Origin: an uncultured Bacteroides sp.
GTDB taxonomy: Bacteria > Bacteroidota > Bacteroidia > Bacteroidales > Bacteroidaceae
Direction of reading: 5' to 3'
Assembly (NCBI GenBank): GCA_937890825.1
Contig: CALADS010000081.1
Location: 1 to 36,576 of the forward strand
Length of the DNA stretch: 36,576 nt
Below the pieces are notes generated by a model, which saw only the letters and a program-made list of their open reading frames with translations, was not told the DNA's origin and ran no database searches. Shown in pieces: positions 32,047-36,576 of the stretch (within the stretch, counting starts at the first letter, position 1; every line of letters begins with the position of its first letter). The position numbers were made by a program, and so were the translations under genes.

Positions 32047-33192
32047 ATGAGTAAGATTATTTTAGCATTTGATTCATTTAAGGGATCGGTTGGCTCTGTT
32101 GAAATAACCGAGAGTCTTGTTCGGAGTATCCGTCAGAAATGGCCAGCTTGTCAGGTTTATGGGTTTCCCATCGCTGATGGTGGGGAAGGAACAGCTGAGA
32201 TGATTGCTTATCATTTTCCTGTGCAGCGTATACTTTGCCAGGTACATGGACCATTGATGCAGCCAATGGCAGCTTCCTATGTCGTTACGTCCGATGGAAC
32301 AGTCATTTTAGAAACTGCGGCAGCTAGTGGATATGCCTTGGTAGATGAGGAACATAGGAATCCTTTGGAAACGACTACGTTAGGGACAGGAGAACTGATA
32401 CGGGATGCTTTGTGCAGAGGATATCGTAAATTTGTGCTAGGGTTGGGTGGTAGTGCCACCAATGATGCTGGAATAGGTATTCTGTATGCCTTGGGGGTAC
32501 GTTTTTATGATGCAGCAGGTAATGAACTTCATCCGGTAGGTAGAAGTTTAGGTGAAATAGCACGAATGGATATATCTAAATTCTTTCCTGAAGCAAAAGA
32601 TGCCTCGTTTACTTTGGCTTGTGATGTGCAAAATCCTCTGTATGGCACACACGGTGCGGCATTTGTATATGCTCCGCAGAAAGGCGCTACTCCCGAGCAG
32701 GTATTGTTGTTGGATAGTGGTTTACGTACTTACGCAGCTTTTTTGGAGCGTGAAACAGGTTATCGGGTAGCTGATATACCAGGAGCTGGGGCAGCCGGAG
32801 GTATTGGAGGCGGATTGCTGCCTTTTTTGAATGCTGAATTGAAATCAGGTATAGATATATTGCTGGATTTGGTGCATTTCGACGAGGTTCTGCTGAATGC
32901 TGATTTGGTGTTGACCGGTGAGGGGAAAATTGACGGACAGACCGGAATGGGTAAGGCGCTGGGTGGTGTGTTGAAACGTGCTCAGGGCAAGCAGGTTCCT
33001 GTAGTAGGATTGGGTGGCAGTATAGAAGCTGTCGAATTATTGCATGACTTAGGTTTTACTGCACTTTTTCCTATCCATCCTCGTATCATTGCGCAGGAAG
33101 AAGCTATGCAGAAAGAGGTGGCTCTGCAACATTTAAATCAGACAGCTTTGCAGGTATTACAACTTTGGTTCGCAAAGACAGAGTCTCGTTAG
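32047..33192 (+). CDS. Glycerate kinase (GarK/GlxK type)
   Basis: 381 residues, full family length. The N-terminal IILAFDSFKGSVGSVE is the hallmark of the GarK/GlxK family. Other blocks are FPIADGGEGTAEMI, GLGGSATNDAGIGILYALG, GAGAAGGIGGGLLPFL and DLVLTGEGKIDGQTGMGKA. It phosphorylates D-glycerate to 2-phosphoglycerate (in some members 3-phosphoglycerate) for entry to glycolysis. It stands alone with its own promoter, divergent from the membrane hypothetical protein. No glycerate-producing genes are nearby. Confidence 0.93.
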   Translation: MSKIILAFDSFKGSVGSVEITESLVRSIRQKWPACQVYGFPIADGGEGTAEMIAYHFPVQRILCQVHGPLMQPMAASYVVTSDGTVILETAAASGYALVDEEHRNPLETTTLGTGELIRDALCRGYRKFVLGLGGSATNDAGIGILYALGVRFYDAAGNELHPVGRSLGEIARMDISKFFPEAKDASFTLACDVQNPLYGTHGAAFVYAPQKGATPEQVLLLDSGLRTYAAFLERETGYRVADIPGAGAAGGIGGGLLPFLNAELKSGIDILLDLVHFDEVLLNADLVLTGEGKIDGQTGMGKALGGVLKRAQGKQVPVVGLGGSIEAVELLHDLGFTALFPIHPRIIAQEEAMQKEVALQHLNQTALQVLQLWFAKTESR

Positions 33193-33226
33193 GGGAGTAA
33201 TCAGCAAGAGAAATTATGATTCTTTT

Positions 33227-33266
33227 AAAAAAAAAATCAGGTAGAAATCTTTCGATAACTACCTGA
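33227..33266 (-). terminator. Terminator of the tRNA-Tyr/tRNA-Gly operon
   Basis: Minus strand: TCAGGTAG/CTACCTGA stem (33237-33244 with 33259-33266), followed by a run of ten T. It lies about ten bases past tRNA-Gly. Confidence 0.88.
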
Positions 33267-33275
33267 CTTTCTAAG

Positions 33276-33348
33276 AGCGGAAGACGGGGCTCAAACCCGC
33301 GACCCTCAGCTTGGAAGGCTAATGCTCTATCAACTGAGCTACTTCCGC
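33276..33348 (-). tRNA. tRNA-Gly (anticodon TCC)
   Basis: The minus strand forms a full cloverleaf with acceptor GCGGAAG/CTTCCGC, anticodon loop CTTCCAA (TCC), T loop TTTGAGC and discriminator T. CCA is not encoded. It is second in an operon after tRNA-Tyr, eight bases apart. Confidence 0.95.
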
Positions 33349-33356
33349 AAATTTAG

Positions 33357-33439
33357 TGGGCAAAGATGGATTCGAACCACCGAAGGCGTAAGCCAGCAGA
33401 TTTACAGTCTGCCCCATTTGGCCACTCTGGTATTTGCCC
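33357..33439 (-). tRNA. tRNA-Tyr (anticodon GTA)
   Basis: An 83-nt class II tRNA on the minus strand: acceptor GGGCAAA/TTTGCCC, anticodon loop CTGTAAA (GTA), a long variable arm (GCTTACGCCTTC region), T loop TTCGAAT and discriminator A. First gene of the tRNA pair. Confidence 0.95.
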
Positions 33440-33489
33440 AATCGCTCTTGATTACTTTGGTTGAGCACCTTTGTTTCTCAATTGCGATG

Positions 33490-33520
33490 CAAAGATACGA
33501 CTATTTTTTTAATCTCCAAA
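33490..33520 (-). promoter_or_regulatory. Promoter of the tRNA-Tyr/tRNA-Gly operon
   Basis: Minus strand: TTTG (plus 33517-33520), 19 bp, and TATCTTTG (plus 33490-33497), a consensus match. The -33 box lies in the last codons of ribH. Confidence 0.8.
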
Positions 33521-33995
33521 CAAAATCGATCATTTTTATTGCAGTAATTGCACATTCGTCCCCTTTATTTCCTAATTTGCCCCCTGCACGGTCTTCTGCC
33601 TGCTCCATATTGTTGGTTGTGATGAGTCCGAAAATGACAGGAACATCCCCTTGGGTATTTAGTTGGGTGATGCCTTGGGTAGCTCCCATGCATACATAAT
33701 CAAAGTGTGGGGTATCGCCACGCACTACACATCCCAAGGCGATTACGGCATCTACGTCGGTTTTGTTTATCAGTTGGTTTGAACCAAAGGTTAGTTCGAA
33801 GCTTCCGGGTACAGTGGTTACTTGGATGTTTTCTTCTTTGGCTCCATGTCTTTTTAAGGTATTGATGGCTCCTTCTAACAGGGCACCGGTAATATTGAAG
33901 TTCCATTCAGAAACTACGATACCGAATTTCATGTTCTCTGCATTGGGCACTGAGTTGAAATCATACTCAGAAAGGTTGTGATAAGCTGTTGCCAT
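33501..33995 (-). CDS. ribH: 6,7-dimethyl-8-ribityllumazine synthase
   Basis: 164 residues, typical lumazine synthase length. Substrate motifs are VSEWNFNITGALLEGA, VPGSFELTFGSNQL, ALGCVVRGDTPHFDYVC and PVIFGLITTNNMEQAEDRAG. It condenses the ribityl-pyrimidine and a four-carbon phosphate in riboflavin synthesis, often as a 60-mer or pentamer. There is no other rib gene nearby and no FMN riboswitch is seen in the short upstream gap. It lies about 100 bp after the TPR gene, past a terminator, so expression may rely on readthrough. Confidence 0.95.
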   Translation of the reverse strand: MATAYHNLSEYDFNSVPNAENMKFGIVVSEWNFNITGALLEGAINTLKRHGAKEENIQVTTVPGSFELTFGSNQLINKTDVDAVIALGCVVRGDTPHFDYVCMGATQGITQLNTQGDVPVIFGLITTNNMEQAEDRAGGKLGNKGDECAITAIKMIDFVWRLKK

Positions 33996-34024
33996 AATAA
34001 TTAAGTGGGAGGTTTATAAAGTGA

Positions 34025-34060
34025 TTAAAAAATAAAAGGCACGGATACTCTCACGTGCCT
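34025..34060 (-). terminator. Terminator between the TPR gene and ribH
   Basis: Minus strand: AGGCACG/CGTGCCT stem (plus 34037-34043 with 34054-34060), followed by TTTATTTTTT. It lies downstream of the TPR protein gene and upstream of ribH. Confidence 0.8.
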
Positions 34061-34097
34061 CTCAATATTTCCTATATAATATAAGGTATATATATTC

Positions 34098-34781
34098 TTA
34101 TTTCTTCAGTTGTTTTGCTTGTTCGATATACTTGTCGATGCTCCAAGCTTGTGCTGAGCGGAAATATTTTTCCTTGATGGTAGTGAATGCCTCGATAGCA
34201 GCATCATACTTGCCTTGTTTTACCAGAATTTCACCGGCTTGTTGCAGATAGATAGGGCTGAGTGCATTGCTGTTGGCAGCTTCGGCAGCATCTATCAGGA
34301 TAGAAGCGGCTTTGTCCAATTGCCCCATTTGAGCATAGCAGTTACCTATTGCTGCCTGCATGGCAGGAGCTACCAGTTGGTCGTTGCCACTGAAACTATC
34401 CAATGCTTTGACAGCTTCTTCATATTGGCCCAAGTGAGCATAGCAAATACCGGCATATGCTTTGGCCAGATTGGCAGCATCTGTTCCGCTATAGTTTTCA
34501 GCAACTTTCAAGAAGCCTTCATAACCGATACTGTCACCGTTCAGTGCTTGTGCAAATTGGTCGGCTTCAAAGTATTCCTGACCTTTGAAAAGTGCAGCTT
34601 GTGCTTTTTCTTCTCGCGGTCCGGCATAAAGGTTGTTGTACATCACGATGCCGGCTATTACAGCAACGATAGCTACTAAAGCACCGATGATTGATTTTTT
34701 GTTTTTAATGAGAAATGCTTCCGACTGGGTCAGTGCTTCTTCCATGTCCAGAGCCTCATTGGTTTTCTTTTGTTCTGCCAT
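34098..34781 (-). CDS. Membrane-anchored tetratricopeptide-repeat protein
   Basis: 227 residues from ATG 34781. A short charged N terminus is followed by one membrane helix (about 31-50, IIGALVAIVAVIAGIVMYNN) and then TPR-like helical pairs (about 65-225, e.g. AKAYAGICYAHLGQYEEAVKALDSF and PIYLQQAGEILVKQGKYDAAIEAF). This architecture resembles YfgM, an ancillary SecYEG partner, but that is an analogy. It is a periplasm-facing scaffold by topology. A longer frame starts at a TTG inside the -7 box TACTTTTG, so ATG 34781 is the start. It is divergent from recF. Confidence 0.82.
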   Translation of the reverse strand: MAEQKKTNEALDMEEALTQSEAFLIKNKKSIIGALVAIVAVIAGIVMYNNLYAGPREEKAQAALFKGQEYFEADQFAQALNGDSIGYEGFLKVAENYSGTDAANLAKAYAGICYAHLGQYEEAVKALDSFSGNDQLVAPAMQAAIGNCYAQMGQLDKAASILIDAAEAANSNALSPIYLQQAGEILVKQGKYDAAIEAFTTIKEKYFRSAQAWSIDKYIEQAKQLKK

Positions 34782-34829
34782 TTTATCTATTTTTTTGTTA
34801 TTATTCTTATTAATACGGATTTCGACCCG

Positions 34830-34837
34830 CAAAAGTA
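34830..34837 (-). promoter_or_regulatory. -7 box of the TPR gene
   Basis: TACTTTTG on the minus strand, 49 bases before the ATG at 34781. It overlaps the TTG codon that the longer open frame would use, which excludes that start. Confidence 0.55.
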
Positions 34838-34932
34838 AGTTTTTTATGGTGATTGGCGAAATTTAGCAGCATTTTTTTTGTTTGATTCTTGGAAAACTGT
34901 CGAATTCTTCCCGCTTTTCGCGAAAGATAGTC

Positions 34933-34940
34933 TATCTTTG
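34933..34940 (+). promoter_or_regulatory. -7 box of recF
   Basis: TATCTTTG lies 25 bases before ATG 34966; a clear -33 TTTG is not present. It is divergent from the TPR gene promoter. Confidence 0.55.
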
Positions 34941-34965
34941 CAGCCGAACTGATTGATTGATTGTT

Positions 34966-36099
34966 ATGATACTGAAACGACTCTCTGTACTCAACTATAA
35001 GAATCTGGAGCAGGTTGAGCTGGATTTTTCTACCAAATTGAATTGTTTTTTCGGACAGAATGGTATGGGTAAGACCAACATGCTTGACGCGGTCTATTAT
35101 TTGTCATTTTGTAAAAGTGCGGCCAATCCCATTGATTCACAGAATATTCGTCATGAAGCTGATTTCTTTGTCATTCAAGGTTTTTATGAGGAGGAAGATG
35201 GTTCGCCCGAAGAAATCTATTGTGGCATGAAGCGTAGGCAGAAGAAGCAGTTCAAACGCAATAAGAAGGAGTATACTCGTTTGTCCGATCACATCGGTTT
35301 CTTGCCTTTGGTTATGGTGTCGCCTGCCGATGCGGAATTGATAGCGGGCGGCAGTGAGGAGCGTAGGAGGTTTATGGATGTGGTTATCTCTCAGTACGAC
35401 AAGGAATATCTGGATGCGCTGATACGATATAACAAAGCTCTTCTACAGCGGAATACATTGCTGAAGAGTGAAGTACCCGTAGAAGAGGAACTCTTTCTGG
35501 TGTGGGAAGAAATGATGGCACAGGCGGGCGAACAGGTGTTTCGTAAGCGAGAAGCCTTTATCCGCGAGTTCATTCCTATCTTCCAATCGTTCTATGCTTA
35601 TATTTCGCAAGAGAAAGAGCAGGTGGGGCTGACCTATACTTCTCATGCTCGAGATGCCTCTCTGTTGCAGGTGCTCCAGGAGAGTCGTACACGAGATCGA
35701 ATTATGGGGTATTCACTGCGAGGAATACATAAGGATGAACTGAATATGATGTTGGGCGATTATCCCATCAAGCGTGAAGGGTCGCAAGGACAGAACAAAA
35801 CATATCTGGTAGCTCTGAAACTGGCTCAGTTCGATTTCTTGAAGCGCACCGGGCATACTGTACCGTTGCTCTTGCTCGATGATATTTTCGATAAACTGGA
35901 TGCTTTGCGGGTAGAGCAGATTGTGAAGTTGGTGGCTGGTGATAATTTCGGTCAGATATTCATTACCGATACGAATCGCGGGCATTTGGACAATATTCTG
36001 CAAAAGGTGAGCAGTGATTACAAGATGTTTCGCGTGGAGCAGGGTGTGGTGACTGAAACGACTAAGACAGATTTGATGGCGAAGGAGGAAACAGTATGA
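34966..36099 (+). CDS. recF: DNA replication/repair protein RecF
   Basis: 377 residues from ATG 34966 (a TTG nine bases earlier is less likely). An SMC-like ATPase with Walker A GQNGMGKT near residues 30-37, the signature SQGQNKTYLVALKLAQ (about 284-300) and Walker B LLLLDDIFDKLD (about 304-315). It loads RecA at gaps with RecO and RecR in the cytoplasm. The 3' end overlaps the DUF721 gene by four bases (ATGA), a common arrangement for recF and a DciA-like gene. Confidence 0.95.
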   Translation: MILKRLSVLNYKNLEQVELDFSTKLNCFFGQNGMGKTNMLDAVYYLSFCKSAANPIDSQNIRHEADFFVIQGFYEEEDGSPEEIYCGMKRRQKKQFKRNKKEYTRLSDHIGFLPLVMVSPADAELIAGGSEERRRFMDVVISQYDKEYLDALIRYNKALLQRNTLLKSEVPVEEELFLVWEEMMAQAGEQVFRKREAFIREFIPIFQSFYAYISQEKEQVGLTYTSHARDASLLQVLQESRTRDRIMGYSLRGIHKDELNMMLGDYPIKREGSQGQNKTYLVALKLAQFDFLKRTGHTVPLLLLDDIFDKLDALRVEQIVKLVAGDNFGQIFITDTNRGHLDNILQKVSSDYKMFRVEQGVVTETTKTDLMAKEETV

Positions 36100-36386
36100 A
36101 GCGAAATGATGCTGAGCAGATAGGATTATTAGTGAAGCGTTATCTTCGTCAAGAAAGTCTGGAGTCTCCGCTGAACGAGCGAAGGCTCATCAATGCTTGG
36201 CCTCAGGTATTGGGGCCTACCATTGCATCGTATACCCGTGACTTGTTTATCCGGAATCAAGTATTGTACGTGCATCTTACCTCCGCTGCTTTGCGGCAAG
36301 AGCTGATGATGAGCCGGGATTTGCTGGTGCGTAATTTGAACCGCCACGTGGGGGCGCAAGTGATTACCAATATTATCTTCCGTTGA
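36096..36386 (+). CDS. DUF721 protein (DciA-like helicase loader)
   Basis: 96 residues of the DUF721 family: RLINAWPQVLGPTIASYTRDLFIRNQVLYVHLTSAALRQELMMSRDLLVRNLN is the family core. DUF721/DciA proteins help load the replicative helicase DnaB in bacteria lacking DnaC/DnaI. It overlaps recF by four bases, so it is translationally coupled. Short and N-terminally minimal compared with some DciA. Function in Bacteroidales is by analogy. Confidence 0.85.
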   Translation: MKRNDAEQIGLLVKRYLRQESLESPLNERRLINAWPQVLGPTIASYTRDLFIRNQVLYVHLTSAALRQELMMSRDLLVRNLNRHVGAQVITNIIFR

Positions 36387-36401
36387 AGCTCCTTACTCTA
36401 T

Positions 36402-36510
36402 AAAAGCTGTAGCAAACGCTTACATACTGCAGCTATCGTTTACAATAGCTATAGCTATCTTTTACATAAGCTATAGCTATTGTTTGCATGAGCTGTAGCT
36501 CATGTTTGCT
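36402..36510. repeat. Degenerate tandem repeat array of about 22-bp units
   Basis: Five adjoining units (36402-36424, 36425-36444, 36445-36466, 36467-36488, 36489-36510) each contain an AGCT-containing core and most end TTTACA or TTTGC. Units 3 and 4 have the perfect dyad AGCTATAGCT; units 1 and 5 have AGCTGTAGC. The array lies directly after the recF-DUF721 operon and before the terminal repeat. Arms of adjacent units can pair, so it may act as a terminator or protein-binding array. Confidence 0.75.
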
Positions 36511-36522
36511 GCTTCTGTGCTT

Positions 36523-36576
36523 TGTCTTTTCCTGTTTTCAGTAGACGGTTTTTTGTTTTATATACGTGATCAGTAG
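36523..36576. repeat. Right copy of 54-bp terminal inverted repeat (probable IS end)
   Basis: Exact reverse complement of 2-55. The inner boundary starts TGTCTTTTCC and the repeat contains CAGTAG motifs at 36540-36545 and 36571-36576. It sits 136 bp after the DUF721 stop. Both copies have the same end facing inwards, as expected if two copies of one insertion sequence flank the window. Confidence 0.6.

Noticed and set aside
33996..34097. FMN riboswitch upstream of ribH
   Set aside because: The gap is only about 100 bp and is filled by the upstream gene's terminator; no conserved FMN-element core is visible.
36402..36510. CRISPR array
   Set aside because: Units adjoin with no unique spacers, are degenerate, and no cas genes are present.
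1..36576. Terminal repeats as ends of a complete circular phage or plasmid
   Set aside because: The repeats are inverted, not direct, and the window contains dnaE, recF, tRNAs and other core chromosomal genes.

Overview
The window looks like chromosome of a gut-type Bacteroidales bacterium (Bacteroides/Phocaeicola-like). Evidence: many promoters carry the Bacteroides -7 box TAnnTTTG, several with a TTTG -33 box 18-20 bp upstream. Shine-Dalgarno sites are scarce, secreted glycosidases carry lipoprotein or Sec signals, and small Bacteroidales families (DUF4834, Imm17-like) are present. I assigned this from sequence patterns and family knowledge only; no search was run.

Positions 1 to about 6.1 kb are accessory DNA abutting a tRNA-Pro gene. 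In order: a small NUMOD3-like protein, a Rep_trans-type rolling-circle initiator, a lipoprotein/beta-barrel pair, a large coaxial palindrome, an XRE repressor divergent from a small serine resolvase/invertase, a previously hidden 44-codon gene, and a large serine recombinase. The recombinase frame runs through the terminator and antisense strand of tRNA-Pro. This reads as an integrated replicative mini-element (plasmid- or filamentous-phage-like) cut off on its left. No coat, Zot-like or relaxase gene is visible.

Positions 6.57-19.75 kb hold a six-enzyme operon, GH20-GH92-GH20-GH92-GH2-GH33. Together these remove sialic acid, galactose, GlcNAc and mannose, the exo-acting set expected for complex N-glycans and related host glycans. 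There is no SusC/SusD pair, endoglycosidase or regulator beside it. A structured leader precedes it and a hairpin terminator follows.

Positions 19.8-36.4 kb are mostly core housekeeping genes: a MarR regulator with a candidate operator, a MATE exporter, birA, yraN, tadA, pssA/psd (phosphatidylethanolamine synthesis), dnaE, trxA, tsaE, a metal ABC permease, glycerate kinase, a tRNA-Tyr/tRNA-Gly operon, ribH, a TPR membrane protein, recF and a DUF721 (DciA-like) gene. Many neighbours overlap by a few bases.

The two window ends carry the same 54-bp sequence in inverted orientation. The copies start with TG and contain repeated CAGTAG(A) motifs, so the ends most likely lie in two copies of one insertion-sequence terminus. 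A large invertible segment is the less likely alternative. Just inside the right copy is a degenerate array of about 22-bp repeats with AGCTATAGCT dyads.
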